From Epiperipatus broadwayi (lineage: Eukaryota; Onychophora; Udeonychophora; Euonychophora; Peripatidae): 64,000 nucleotides of DNA. A model generated the notes under the pieces. That model did no database searches, was not told the origin of the DNA, and saw nothing but the letters and a program-made list of their open reading frames with translations. Positions 13,002-24,767 of this stretch are shown here, in pieces. The number at the start of each line of letters is the position of its first letter. The stretch's first letter is position 1. Made by a program: the position numbers and the translations under genes. The DNA lies in the NCBI GenBank assembly GCA_028023455.1, contig JAQFVV010012396.1:11697296-11761295 (forward strand), written 5' to 3'.

Positions 13002-14799
13002 TCATATATACTGAGGTGGGAGCGTATATCACTGTTGTTATATATATATATATATACATATATATGTGTGTGTGTATTGTACCGGGCGGATCTTCACCCT
13101 GTTTATACCTTTTTAGCGTACATATCAAACATGGAATAATTGTAACACCTTAGGGTAAGGTATCGATAACAATTCTGATGAAATATGGATTCCATAATTT
13201 AAATACATGATTAAATTGTTAATTAAGCAAGATATTGAACCACAGTTGTTTACCATGCAGACAGACTTCAAGGTGTTAGCTGTTACATACTTTTGAAAGG
13301 CTGTATTTAAACCAGGTCTTTATGCAGCACTCCCAGAAAGATAAAATCCCTGCCTAAAAGGATATGCAACCACCAACCCATTATACAACATAAAGCAATT
13401 ATATTAAAATATTAGTATAATATTAAATACCTAATGCACGATAAAGTAGTATCCCATTAGGCTAAGCTCAGTTCTCTCTTTATCTCCGGTTATTATAAGG
13501 TCAAGCCGCTTTCAGAAATATACATTTTATTATATTATTAGAAAGAAAAAATAAATAAGATATTCATGCAACAAAATCACTTTTAAAATAAGTAAGTAAA
13601 TATTTATTAACACAAATATATCAATATTTATTAAATCCCATTAATTCCACACTAACTGTACAAATAATACATTATTTACCTCATTTCCCAACATCATAAT
13701 AAAAATAGTCATTAAAATATCTTTGCATGAAGTGGTCTGAGTTCTATACCCACGCGTGTATATTAGGCGTTATAATAAGTCAGATAATACTAATAAATAT
13801 ATGATAGTACATGTATATTCATTACTACATCCATCCCACAATTTAATAACATTTTATAATCATGCACTGATCTATACATCAAGTACACGAAGAGACAAAG
13901 TAAACTATAATTTTAATGCGTTTTATCTTTCATTCATTTAAACGTACTTGTATAATTTAAACATTAATAAAATATGCCTGAATGCGCACACATTCGTCTT
14001 ATAAGTTATGTATGTCTTAAGCTAAGGGTGGAAGAATGTTTAACATAAAAGAATCCTGAGCTTGATGAATAAACGATTTGACATACATGTACTAGATCAA
14101 GAAATAAGTTTCCCAGCATAATATTTATTTTAAACTAGTTATATATGTATAAAATAAACATAGAAATAATATTGAAGAAAACCAATATTAAATAATTAAA
14201 ATAGATTTTATCCTCCAATGTCTTGAGACTTTATCCGGACTTGGGGTCACTGAACGTGCTATACATCTAGTCAACAGGGCGGTAATGACTTCCTTTTTAA
14301 CAATACATCAGTCTGGCAATCTTCATCATCATCATTGGCTGGACCTTAGGTGACTACATATTAATGGCTCAGATGGAGCTGGGTGGATGCATTGGAGCGG
14401 GCTTCTACCTCATAAACATCTTGCTGGTTGATATAAAAATTGTCTTGACTTTTCTATTCATTGCTGTGGCAATCTCACAAAAACTGCTATTTTTTAGCTT
14501 AACTGAAAGTGATTTTCACTAGAGACATGGCTCGGCTTTGAACCCTTTCTTCTTGCTTTGTATAATATTAAACAATCCACATCCACATATTCTCAATTGT
14601 GGCCTGGATATGAGGCCCACACAGCATATAACTGGAGATAGTCAGGCAAGCAGCAGGAGTTCGTTAGCACCATAAGATTTTGGCAATCTTGATCTCTTCC
14701 ATAATGAATGCAGCAATAACCATCAAATTATTAAATCCAGTACTCCATAGCAATTGTAATCTTTGTAAGTAACCTTTGCATAAAATTTTGAGTGATGAA

Positions 14800-15330
14800 T
14801 AATTGTGGTAACAATAAATATAGAACAAATTCTTATGAAAAATAATTATCCATCAGTTGTTATTAAGACAACCTTAAATAGACAACATAAAGAACCATCT
14901 AAAGAAAAAACAATTATTAGTACTGTAGTGTATCCATATATACCAAAAATAGCCAACAAATTAAGAAAAATCTGCAATCAGTATAACATCAGAACAGCTT
15001 TCCAGAGCCATACCACACTATGAGAATTCTAACATCTACAAAGCTTAAACTTGAAATGCTGAAAAACAAAAACTGCATTTATAAAATACCATGCGAATGT
15101 GAAAGAATGTACACTGTTGAAACCAGTTGCCCATTGAAAAGTGATTGCATGAGCACAAACTGGTGGTTAGAAGAGAGAAAACAAATATGTCTAAGATAGC
15201 AGACCGTGTGTGTACCAATGAACATATGTTCAATTGGGAAAATACAAAAATATTAAATAGAGAAGAAAAGTTACAAAAAAAAATTCACAAAAGCAGCTCA
15301 CATGACAATGGTGAATAACATATGTCAATC
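14800..15330 (+). pseudogene. Penelope-like element GIY-YIG endonuclease remnant (copy 1)
   Basis: Translating this stretch across a stop and a frame change gives a Penelope-type C-terminal region. An open stretch (14805-15023) contains VVYPYIPKIANKLRKI and ends near FQSHTTL. A second frame reads NCIYKIPCECERMYTVETSC, which corresponds to the family pattern 'YKIPCxCGxxYIGETxR' of the GIY-YIG nuclease, followed by a degenerate KxH-type segment. The diagnostic YIG has decayed to YTV, and stops interrupt the tail. No RT domain is visible upstream. The segment is a dead intronic insertion. Confidence 0.65.
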
Positions 15331-15449
15331 TAGTGTGATTACACATAATGTATGGAAACTACTAATCAACTTTGCCCTTAGGAAAAAGTGAAGAAATCAT
15401 AAGTAATCTTATAGATAAGCATATAAAATTTCTACTGATTGTTGCCTTT

Positions 15450-15560
15450 GGCATGATGGCTCAGTTAGTTAGAATGTTGAAAAAAATTCAGTATTCAAAA
15501 ATCTAAGGATGCAGGTTCAATTTCCATGCTAGTACTGTCATTGATCAGGCCAGCAACAGC
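15450..15560 (+). repeat. tRNA-derived SINE (family 2)
   Basis: GATGGCTCAGTTAGTTAGAA (A-box-like) and GGTTCAATTTCC (B-box-like) are separated by an A/T-rich insertion that breaks the tRNA spacing. This pattern suggests a tRNA-headed SINE. It differs from the family at 826 and 57670. Confidence 0.5.
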
Positions 15561-15660
15561 TGAAGAAGAAAGAAGAATAATACCTGTGCATATACTAACC
15601 TATGTGCTATTACTAACAGTTTGACTATTTTGAAAATTTAAATACAGTTTAATTTTTCTT

Positions 15661-15735
15661 AAGACATTCAATACTCAGTATTATATATATATATATTGTA
15701 TATATATATATGTATGGGTATTGAATGTCTTAATA
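15661..15735. repeat. Palindrome around an AT microsatellite
   Basis: AAGACATTCAATACTCA is inverted as GGGTATTGAATGTCTTAA around a TA-repeat centre. Two more (TA)n runs follow at about 15740-15792. Confidence 0.6.
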
Positions 15736-15750
15736 GTATATATATATATA

Positions 15751-15794
<44 letters not shown>

Positions 15795-16060
15795 GGTTTA
15801 TAAAATAGTTGCAATAAAAACACTCCTTTTAATGAAAAAAATCAGATATGAAGCATGATTCTATAGTGTATATATCACCACTGATGTGATCTGGATATTT
15901 CATAAAATTTTAGATAAATTTTTATTGGTTTGATTGTTGATGTTAGCATAATTATTAGTGAACATAATTAACAATATTTTAAAGCTAAATGCAGTAATCT
16001 GAATACTTAAAAAGTGTATTCAGATCAAAATAAAATAAGTTAAGTTTTTTTTTGACTTGC

Positions 16061-16063
<3 letters not shown>

Positions 16064-16157
<94 letters not shown>
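16064..16157. repeat. (AT)n microsatellite
   Basis: About 94 bases of pure AT dinucleotide in the intron, 490 bp before exon 4. Confidence 0.95.
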
Positions 16158-16159
<2 letters not shown>

Positions 16160-16647
16160 CACTTTCAAGCCTTGATTACTCAGTTAAGTTTAAACATTTT
16201 TACATGAGGGAGTGGAAGATAAATGTTTAGTACATTATTTTTATATAATTTCTTTAACAATGTGTTCAAAAAAAGAGTAGATTTTAATTATTTTGCTAAA
16301 TAATGGACACAGACAATAGTATAATAAATAAATTACTAAATATTTAGATGATTTTACTTACTGTATTTAATGTTCAAATGTGTGGATTTGTTGTCCTGTG
16401 CAGTTTCATGAGCTAAAAGTTTTGCAATTAATTCACAGTTGAGTAAAATAAAAATACTAACCATTATCATTTAAATAGAGGTGATTGTATTCAACATGTT
16501 ATCATAATCTGGAACAATTACCATAGGTTATATATTTATTATAGCAAAAAAGTGTTTATTAAAAAAATTATAGTATAATCATAAAGTCATAATATTAAAT
16601 ATAAATTGTATGTTAACATTAATAAGTTAATATATGTTTTTGTGCAG

Positions 16648-16803
16648 CTCCTTCTGGTTGTGGTGGTTGTGGGGGTTGCGGCAGTTGTAGTAGTTGTTGC
16701 CAACCCAGCGAACCATATAGCTGTTCATCTCTAGATAAATGTGATATAGTTTGTAAGACTGTTCGAACAGGTTTAGTCGGATCTCCTGGTGGTTTAATAC
16801 CTG
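16648..16803 (+). CDS. Exon 4 of the CIMIP2-like gene, cysteine-rich segment
   Basis: The acceptor is TTTTTGTGCAG and the donor G|GTATGT. The exon is 156 nt, phase 1 at both ends, and joins in frame to exon 3 (G+CT gives Ala). It opens with SGCGGCGGCGSCSSCC, followed by YSCSSLDKCDIVCK and ends GSPGGLIP. Nine cysteines lie in the first ~36 residues, in a Gly/Ser/Cys-rich run. Base composition here (GGTTGTGGTGG...) is far more G-rich than the surrounding intron, which supports it as real coding sequence. I know of no named domain with this pattern. It could bind metal or form disulphides, but that is conjecture. Confidence 0.75.
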
Positions 16804-16869
16804 GTATGTATACTATTTCATTGTTTGTAACTCAAACTAATAGTTTTTTCTCCCCAATTTTTTTAATAG

Positions 16870-16886
16870 GACCTTGCTGTTGTTAA
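16870..16886 (+). CDS. Terminal coding exon 5 of the CIMIP2-like gene
   Basis: After a 66-bp intron (GTATGT...TTTTTTTAATAG), the phase-1 join gives Gly-Pro-Cys-Cys-Cys and then TAA at 16884-16886. The exon is tiny, but the short intron has good consensus ends, and the reading frame continues the cysteine-rich character of exon 4. The full model (41+170+153+156+17 nt) encodes 178 residues, within the size range of small CIMIP2-type proteins. Confidence 0.65.
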
Positions 16887-18062
16887 TAGCTTTGGGAGGC
16901 GGATAATTCTAATGCTTTTTTCAGGTAGGAATTATTATTATTACTTTTTTTTTATTTTTATAACTTAAAAATTATTTACAATACTTGAGTAAAAATTTAA
17001 ATAATATACTTTTAAAAGTAAATTGGGGAAAAATTATTAGTTTGAAGTTTTCTTTTAAAAATAATTGTAGCATAATATATGTGTGTGTATATATATGTGT
17101 GTATATTTCATTGTTAAAAAATTTATATGTTATTTTTAAATGCTTTTATGTTAATGATTTAATGTTTTCTTGTCAACTTTTTATTAAAATACAATTATTA
17201 TTATTTTTTTCTATTTTTGGCTTCTAATTTTAAACACAATTCTTGGTGATTTAGTGTAATGATAGAGAAGGGAACTTTAGAGTTCTACGTCCACTGACAA
17301 TGGCTTCACTTTCGGCATTTTCCGTGTTCAAATTTCTGGTTAATTCTCGCACAATTACAATTAACAATGAGAAATCTGAAAAATACATTAATCATCACAA
17401 AAATACAAGAAAACGCATATATTCAATTTTAGAGTGATATTATTGATGTTTTTATAAAAAATAAAGATCATCGGTTTAGATTTTGCGTATAGTAAGAAGT
17501 AATGTTAATTGATAGATTAAATGATTCTTGACTGAATACCAAAAAATAAAAAATTATTTAAATGTGATGATTAGATAAAAATGTTTTCAAGATTGTGAAA
17601 AAGAAATGTCAATGCTTGGGATAAATCATTACGAAAGGATATTGGAAAAAGTTTATCTTGAATTGGCCTATCAATAGATAGATGCTCCTATTGATATGTA
17701 TATATAAATGTAAAAAATAAATGTACAAAGTATTCTAATATTTCAATATACAGTTGACAAAATTATGCTTTGGTTAACTCTCTTCTCCAATAAAAAAACA
17801 TTTCATTAATTCTTAAACTAAATGAATTGTTTTTATCTTGAACATTATAAAAGATGCAATTATTACTATTAAAAGTATTAAAAAATTTAAATGCTCTAGT
17901 TTCTAATAAAATAATATATGTGGATATAGACAAGCAGATTAAATAACTCGTAAAATTAGATAGCTATCTCAAAAAACTTGATTTAAAATTAATATATGCA
18001 ATATGATTTTAGTGCTATAGTAAAATAATATAAGATTTTAGTATTAATAATCAGTTGAGTAG
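16887..18062. other. 3' flank of the CIMIP2-like gene
   Basis: Presumed 3' UTR and intergenic sequence. An AATAAA occurs at about 17460-17465, but in such AT-rich DNA this is weak evidence for the poly(A) site. No other gene seen. Confidence 0.4.
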
Positions 18063-18317
18063 CATGAACAAATAGAAAAAACTGAACTAGGATTATTACC
18101 AAGGTTTGACAAGAGTTATTTGTTAGATAGGGCATGTTCTATAAATGAGAGATTGAAAAAATTGTGTGAGAGAAATAATGTTATGTTTGTGGATGTGTGG
18201 GATTGTTTTATTGGAAAGAGAGAGTTATATAGTAAAGATGGGTTGCATTTAGGAAAACAAGGAAGTGAAGTTTTAGGGAGTTTGATTTATAAAGAATTTT
18301 TTTCGGGAAACTTATAA
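18063..18317 (+). pseudogene. LINE ORF1 remnant: C-terminal half of an SGNH/GDSL hydrolase domain
   Basis: The frame reads LPRFD, then INERLKKLCERNNVMFVDVW, then SKDGLHLGKQGSEVLGSLI before a stop at 18315-18317. DGLHLGKQG corresponds to block V of SGNH hydrolases, where the Asp and His belong to the catalytic triad. The N-terminal block I with the nucleophilic Ser is missing because the LINE insertion is 5'-truncated. Such domains occur in the first ORF of some LINEs and may aid membrane or lipid interaction. No product is expected from this copy. Confidence 0.7.
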
Positions 18318-18411
18318 AGGGGGGTGGGTTTTTAAATTGTAATATTATTAAAAAGAATGGATGGAATATAAGAAGTAAGCAAAAGAATTTGATTTTGATA
18401 TAAATATAGAT

Positions 18412-19597
18412 ATGGAGAAGGAATGGGTTTGTAAAATTAATGGTAAAAAAGTAATTTATAAATGTAATGGAGAAGAAAGAATTAAAAGAATTTATAAAAG
18501 AGTAGTTAGGAAAGAAGAAATTGTTAAAATTGGGTTTTTGAATATGCAAGGTGGTAGGAAACCAGAAAAGTGGATGGAATTAAATAAAACAATTGAAAAT
18601 GAAGAGCTTGAAGTATTAGCAGTAGTGGAAACACATTTAAGAGAAGAAGAAGAACCTATTTTGGAACAGTTGGTATGGCAGGGTATAAATAGAAAAGAAA
18701 AAGAAAAAAGGGTGGTGGTATAGGTGTTATATCAAAAAAATATTTAAATATTGTTAAATGTCAAGAACACTTGTGGTTTGAAATAAGGTTGGGTAGACAA
18801 GAATGGATGGTGGCTATAGTTTATATAGCTACTGGAGATAGTCAAATTATATTGGAGTGGAATAGTAACATATACAAATGTTTAGTTAAGGATATACAAA
18901 GTTTTAAAGAAAAGGGAAGAGAATAATGGTTATAGGGGATATGAATGGACATATTGAAGAAATTGATGATGTAGATAATAAAAATGGACAGCTTTTGAAG
19001 AATTTTTGTCAGAAAGTGAATTTGAGTATTGGAAATTTATTAGCATATTTATGAGGGACAATACACATGGTCCAGAAATAATATATTTCACACAATAGAT
19101 TATGTATTGGTAGAGAAAGAGGAATAAATAAAATACGGAAAATTAAGGTATTTGATAATGAAGAAAAAGTATGCACTAGTGATCATAATTTCATTGTAAT
19201 TGAAATGGTTAGTAATGTGATGGAGAATAGAAATAAAAGTAGAAATAATAGTGAAAGATGTGGATGGAGAGTAAATGATAAGAATAAGTTGGAAGAGTAT
19301 AAAATACAAGTTGAAGAAATAATGGAAGAGTGGGTTGGGGATGAGTATAAGGATTGGTGTAAGGAAGTAGAAAAAGTTGCAAATAGGGTTTTAGGTGAGA
19401 ATATTGAAAAGAATAAAAGTAATAAAAAAATTAAAATTAGTAAAAGTGTAAAAGAAAGGAAAGAAGCATGTAGAGAATATAAGTGTGCTATTAAGAATAA
19501 GGAAAGTGAAAAAGATATTAATGCTAAATGGGAAAAGTACTTAGAAAAGAAGAAGTTGGCTAAAATAGATATTTATAGAGAGAATGAAATTGAATAG
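18412..19597 (+). pseudogene. LINE ORF2, APE-like endonuclease domain (frameshifted)
   Basis: An ATG at 18412 opens 103 residues containing KIGFLNMQGG and VVETHL, the first two endonuclease motifs. After a frame change near 18720 comes VISKKYL...WMVAIVYIATG. After another near 18920 comes VIGDMNGHI (the GDxN motif), and after a third the SDHNFIVIEM motif near 19180-19210. A Lys-rich spacer follows to 19597. The active-site landmarks of APE endonucleases (E, GDxN, SDH) are all present, split over at least four frames. The shifts fall mainly in A- or purine-rich runs. Confidence 0.8.
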
Positions 19598-21824
19598 TAA
19601 ATTGTTGGAGGATATTAATAAAAGTGGAAGAGATGGAAGTAAAAAATTTTGGAATTATATTAAAAGGAGAAATGTAGGGAGAGAGAGTTAGTATTACTAG
19701 ATGATGAGGGAACTGAGTGTAGTTCTAGAGAAGATTTAGAGAGAATCTTAAATAGTTATGTAATGAATATAGAAAAGATGTTAGATGTGAATGATAGAAT
19801 ATTAGAAAATATGAAAGAATATAGTAATGGGAATATTAGTTTTTCAGAAAATGAACTAAATGAGGTAGAGAAGAAATTGAAAAGTGGGAAGGCAAGAGGT
19901 TTAGATGGATGGGCAGCAGAGATGGTAATGAATTTAGGATATAGGGCAAAAGTAAAGTTATTATCTTGTTTTAATAAAATGGCACAGAATAGAGTTTTCC
20001 CAAGTAGTTGGAGTAATACAAGAGTAAGGTTATTATTTAAAGGAAAGGGTAAGGATCATAGAAAGTTGAATAATTATAGACCGATAGCGGTAACATCAGT
20101 TTTATATAAAGTTTTCTCAATTATGGTGGCTAGTAAAGTTGTAAAATGGATGGAAGGGAATAATGTAGTGGGTGAAATGCAAGGAGGTTTTAGATTAGAT
20201 AGGCGTATAGGAGATAGTTTATTTGTAGTTACACAACTTATGGATATGAGTAGGAATGCAGATAAACAGTTATATATGAGTTTTATAGATATAGAGAAAG
20301 CATATGATAGAGTAAATAGAAATAGATTATGGATAAGTTTAGCAAATTTGGGAATGGATGAAGCTTTAATAGATATTATTAAGAAATTATATGAAAATAA
20401 TTATTATATATATCAATTAGAGAATATAGAATCAATTAAAGTTAAAAATGGTGTGGGACTAAGGCAAGGATGCCCTATGTCACCTATTTTGTTTGTGTTG
20501 TATTTGAGTGAAATGGAAAGAGCAATAGAAAGATTAGGAAGAGGGATAGAGATACCGTTAATAGGTAGTAAGGGAGTATATATTTTGTCAGGTCTTTTTT
20601 TTGCAGATGATATATTTTTGTGTGCAGAAAAAAGAAGATATGGAAGTTATGTTGAGGACATGTGCAAGGGTGGGTAAAGAGATGGGGATTAAATTTAGTG
20701 AAGAAAAATCAAATATAATGATGGTTAATACTGAGGAAAGAGAAGATGTAGAATTTTTATTGGGAGATATTAAGTTAAGTGTGGTGAATAGATATAGTTA
20801 TTTGGGAATTATTTTAAGTAATCAGAAAAATTATTTGGATGAATGGGAGAAAAAATTGATAAATGAAGCAAAGAAAAGAAAGGGATTGATAAAGAAATTA
20901 ACAGTATTTTCATATAATAAATATGATGTAGCTAGAATTATATGGAAAGGAGTTGCAGTAGCAGGGTTAACATATGGTAATGATGCATTATATGTTAGTA
21001 AAAAGATATTAGATTATTTAGAAAAAGCTCAAAGGGAAGTAGGAAGACATGCATTGGATGCAGAAGTATGGACAGCAAGGGAGGCAATTCAAGGAGAAAT
21101 GGGATGGTCAAGTTTTCATATGAGAGATGCAAAAAGTAAAATGAAAATGTTTGGTAGATTGCAGTTTATGGATAATAAAAGAATAGCTAAAATAGTATTT
21201 AATTGGGTTATGAGTAAAGGGCAGGTAACAAGATGGGTGAGAAAGGTAATGCGGTATGCAAAAGATTTGGATAAAGAATTTATATCAGTATATTTGTACA
21301 AAAGATGGGATGATTGTGTTAAGAGGATTATTGAGTGTTATAGTAGTAAGGAATGGGATAAAAGAATAAATTTATTAATAAAGACTAGGGAGTTAGAGAG
21401 ATGGAGAAATAGTATGGAGACTAAAAAGAGTTTAAATATATATAGAAATAAACAGAATATTAGGTGTGAGTTAATATATGATAATAGTAAGGAAAGTAGT
21501 TTATTGTTTAAGGCTCGAACGGGATCTTTAGCTACAAAAGAATATACATGTAAATGGAAAAATATGGGTGATTTATTTTGTAAATTATGTAAGGAAGGAA
21601 TTGAAAATATTAGGCATTTGTTAATTGAATGTAAATGTTTGAAAACAGAAAGGGTACATATAATGAAGTTGTGGAAAAATAAATATGAAAAGAGTGATTA
21701 TACAGAAAGTGAATTATTGGTTTTTATGCTAGGTTTGGGAAAAGATAAGGGGGATTTAGATATAAAGGTTATAGAGTTGACAAAAATTATGTTGTGGAAA
21801 TGGGATAGAGCAGATTATGGGTAA
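19598..21824 (+). pseudogene. LINE ORF2, reverse transcriptase and CCHC motif
   Basis: The first frame (to 20677) carries KARGLDGWAAEMV, NNYRPIAVTSVLYKVFS, QGGFRLDRR, MSFIDIEKAYDRVNR, GLRQGCPMSPILFVLYLSEM and FFADDIFL, i.e. RT blocks up to the catalytic FADD. A single frameshift at about 20635, just after FADD, moves the rest into another frame. That frame is open to 21824 and contains YSYLGIILS, a 'thumb' region and CKLCKEGIENIRHLLIECKC, the C-terminal zinc-knuckle-like motif of many LINEs. Both halves are long and otherwise uninterrupted. Repair of the single shift would restore an RT, so raw-read indels should be excluded before calling this dead. Confidence 0.85.
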
Positions 21825-21948
21825 ATTTAGAGTGGGGAATGTAAAAGAAAGTGGCTAACAGGTTTATCTGGGCTTAATTGCTGAGATATTCTTGACTTCG
21901 TTTAAGGAGAAGCCATAATACATCACATCACATCACATCACATCACAT
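21825..21948 (+). repeat. LINE 3' UTR and (CATCA)n tail
   Basis: CTAACAGGTTTATCTGGGCT and GAGATATTCTTGACTTCGTT recur nearly unchanged at 60915-60985, followed there too by a CATCA-type tail. This defines the 3' end of the family. Confidence 0.85.
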
Positions 21949-22316
21949 GGCAATTACCTATGTAACTATACATACAATTAAAAATAATTTATACACTTCT
22001 TCGTTCATTGCAATAAATATAACACAAAAGACAAAAATCTATACAGAGTCAAATACAAAATGTACCACTATTAAATTTACTAAGAAACCCAACTCAAAAA
22101 TTTGTGATATGGAACCCACTTTTATAAAAATCTTTTGCAATAAAAAAACAATTAATTTAATTGTAATAGTTTATTATTACTGTAAAATATTCATTTTTTT
22201 TTTAATTTATTAAATCCAATCCTGCACCATAAGTCACCATTCATTTTCAAATTTTTATCAATACGTTTATGAAAAAACTCTGAAGGACTAATATACACCT
22301 AAATTTTTTGTAATTT

Positions 22317-22700
22317 CTAAAGAAAATTCTTTACAGATTGCATCAGCAAACATATTGTGCAATCATCAACATACTGCAAATCTAAAAGTAAAAAAATAGA
22401 ATCCACTGCTTCATAAAGCTGCCTTTCTATCATGTAGTAAATATTCCGTACTTTTTTATTCTTTTTGCACTGCTTATATTCAATAAATTTCTTAAAAAAA
22501 TTTACTCCTTTTTGCACTTTCACAATGCTTTATTCAATAATTTAACAGTTTTGACAATTTAGCAATTTTCATCAGAACTGGTTTTTTTTCCCTCATTTTA
22601 ATTATAATATGCTGATGATTGTGCTATTTTTGCCAATTCAAATAATGATTTTTTAAAAAGTTCTTCATATTTTGAATGCAATTCATGAAGAAATTGCTTT
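22317..22700 (-). pseudogene. Possible reverse transcriptase remnant with YVDD
   Basis: The minus-strand frame includes LLLDLQYVDDCTICLLMQSV, resembling the catalytic motif of Penelope-like or other reverse transcriptases. Little else is preserved, and a related weaker match lies at 58338-58560. Penelope fragments elsewhere in the window make that family the best guess. Confidence 0.35.
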
Positions 22701-23059
22701 GACAATTAATGTTTAAAAATTTCAGATGTTCTATCTATCAGTGATGAAAAAAATCTTTAGTAACCTTTGACTTAAACATTATATTAATATAAATAGCATA
22801 TCTGAAAAATACTATTAGCTTGATGAAACTGACAGATAATTGAATGAATAAAATATTGTGAAAAAGTCAAAGAAGGAATAATTTTTAGAAGTTTATCATA
22901 TAGCAATTTTATAATATAGATTTCCTATAGTTATTAATAAATTAAGAATAACACGATTTCAGATCTATATTACTATATAAACAAATTGACTTAGATTGAA
23001 AACATTAAGATGTTTTTTAGTTTGGTCTGACAGCATAATAGATATATTAGATTCAAATA

Positions 23060-23135
23060 GTCTATTCCCAGATTCAAAGCTCCTCACTGATGAAAGCCAT
23101 AAGTTAGAAAATAATCTGGGGATAGTGGATGGTTC
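23060..23135. repeat. MITE family A fragment
   Basis: CTCACTGATGAAAGCCATAA, then GTTAGAAAATAATCTGGGG, matches the centre and right arm of the copy at 11860-11910. Confidence 0.55.
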
Positions 23136-23312
23136 AACACTGGACAGGACTTTATTAATACTCTCATTTGGTTTAATTTATTACTAATGTGTACACTAGT
23201 AAGCATTTATTTTCAAACATTGTCATAAATATTTTATATTAATTGAGTCAATTGCCTTGACCACTTTTCTGACAATATGTTTATTGCATCTTCATACTAA
23301 TAATATGTGTAT

Positions 23313-23400
23313 ACAATAATAATAAAAACAATATAATATTGATTAACTATTATACCCAGTCTTTTAATCTGCAGAAGTACTTTTGGTTAATTATTGAACC
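23313..23400 (+). repeat. Solo terminus of the inverted-repeat Penelope-like family
   Basis: ACAATAATAATAAAAACAAT, GATTAACTATTATACCCAGT and CTGCAGAAGTACTTTTGGTT align with the left terminal repeat at 56566-56645. No GIY-YIG open frame follows within the next 200 bases. Confidence 0.6.
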
Positions 23401-24444
23401 ATCTTCAACTGCTCTTAAATTTAAAAAAAATCATAATGAAAATAAATATAGGAAAAGAATAAAATCCATTACCTCAATTTGTAATATTTATCCTATAATT
23501 ACTATAAATTTTAATATATTAGCATTGTATTCTTATTTTGTCCATTTGTTTATTTTCAGGAAGGAAATTTGTTCTGGAATGCAGAAGACTTCAATAAACC
23601 TGGGCCCACAGATTTTTTTCTTTTAAAATTTTTTTAATTTTATAAAAAAAAAAATAAGGAAAAAAAATAGTAAAATAGGAAAAAAGTATATAAATTTTGT
23701 TTACACGTAAATATATAACATTTTAATGAGATATTTATCATTCTCATTAAAGTAACAAAAAAAAAGTAAAATGGATAAACAGCAAACAAAATTGTTTATT
23801 GTTTTTGTTTTCTTATCATTATTCTACAAAAATCACCAAGGATGTCAAGATCTGGAAGGGGAGGAAGAATTTACCAGGTCCTTTGAAGTCCCAATTTTTT
23901 TCTTATGGTCATATAATAGCCTTTCATATATATGAACCTGTGAATCTTATCTCTCCTTCCTTTTATTTTGACAGCTTGGACTTACATGAAATAAGTCAAG
24001 TCGATTAAAACGAGAATTATCAAGTATAAGTTATTTCAAACAATTAAATTTTTATTATAATAGCTTTCTTGTTTGTTGCTTTCTCTTAAAAAAATTTTAT
24101 AGGGACACTTACATTTGCACATTTTTATATGAAATTTAAACATTCTATTTCCAATCATAAATAGTGTATTTAAACAAAATCTAAAAGAAAAAATCCTCTG
24201 TGATGAGCTTTTTAAAATAATTCTCAACTTAGCTTTGGATTAAACAGTTGAAAAACTATTTAGACTATTATTTTACTTTATAATTTACAAATTGCTTATT
24301 TTACCTAATTTTTAAAATTATATATCTTATCACTGTAGAATTTCAATTTCTATATTTTGATTAATTAAAAGTAGCACCAAACTACTTATGATCTAATCAA
24401 AGGTTTTATATATATATATATAAATACATGTGTAGTCTATATTC
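23401..24444. other. AT-rich sequence without recognised features
   Basis: Open frames at 23339-23626 and 23799-24008 are short and AT-driven, with no family motif. I see nothing to support a gene. Confidence 0.4.
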
Positions 24445-24760
24445 TTAATCTAGATGTAATTAAAGGGGATTTGAACACAGACTTTCAAGCTATCATCAGT
24501 CATCCAAATCTATTTTATATAACTGATATACATTACCACACACATGTAAAAAAATAAATGGTCTCCAATATACATATTTCATGCTGAACCAGAACTCATC
24601 AGTTGGTCCAGCTCATCATGTTCCATACATACATAACCAGTGCTTGGATTAGAGATATTTTATCTTTTTTAAATATGTGTGGTCATCTGTATCAGTTATA
24701 TAAGATAGAGTGGATGACTGAAGGGAGCTTGGAAGTCTGCATTCAAAGCATATATATATA
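24445..24760. mobile_element. MITE family C, most complete copy
   Basis: A fold-back of about 300 bp: GGATTTGAACACAGACTTTC and ACTGATATACATTACCACAC on the left are inverted on the right as GGTCATCTGTATCAGTTATA and GGAAGTCTGCATTCAAAGC. The centre contains CTGAACCAGAACTCATCAGT. Other copies: 2455-2640, 9797-10290 and 35413-35690. Confidence 0.7.
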
Positions 24761-24767
24761 TATATAT

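Larger units (their letters stand above)
2414..16647 (+). other. Intron (14.2 kb) between exons 3 and 4
   Basis: It is bounded by GTAAGT and TTTTTGTGCAG. It is filled with transposon-derived material listed separately. Stretches with no other entry (roughly 3141-7874, 10291-11689, 13003-14799) are AT-rich with no supportable gene. Confidence 0.7.
18063..21948 (+). mobile_element. 5'-truncated APE-type LINE with SGNH, EN and RT domains
   Basis: A nearly continuous retrotransposon encodes, in order, the C-terminal part of an SGNH/GDSL esterase-like ORF1, an APE-like endonuclease, a reverse transcriptase and a C-terminal CCHC-type zinc motif. It ends in a short 3' UTR and a (CATCA)n tail at about 21921-21945. 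A 3' fragment of the same family lies at 60833-61010. The sense strand is almost devoid of C. ORF breaks appear to be mostly single-base shifts, not stop substitutions, suggesting a young copy or sequencing indels. SGNH-type ORF1 domains are known from some CR1/L2-group LINEs, but I do not assign a clade firmly. Confidence 0.85.

Noticed and set aside
14290-14560. Less AT-rich patch with CATCATCATCAT, possible exon
   Set aside because: Stops in all frames and no splice-bounded open segment; probably an old repeat.
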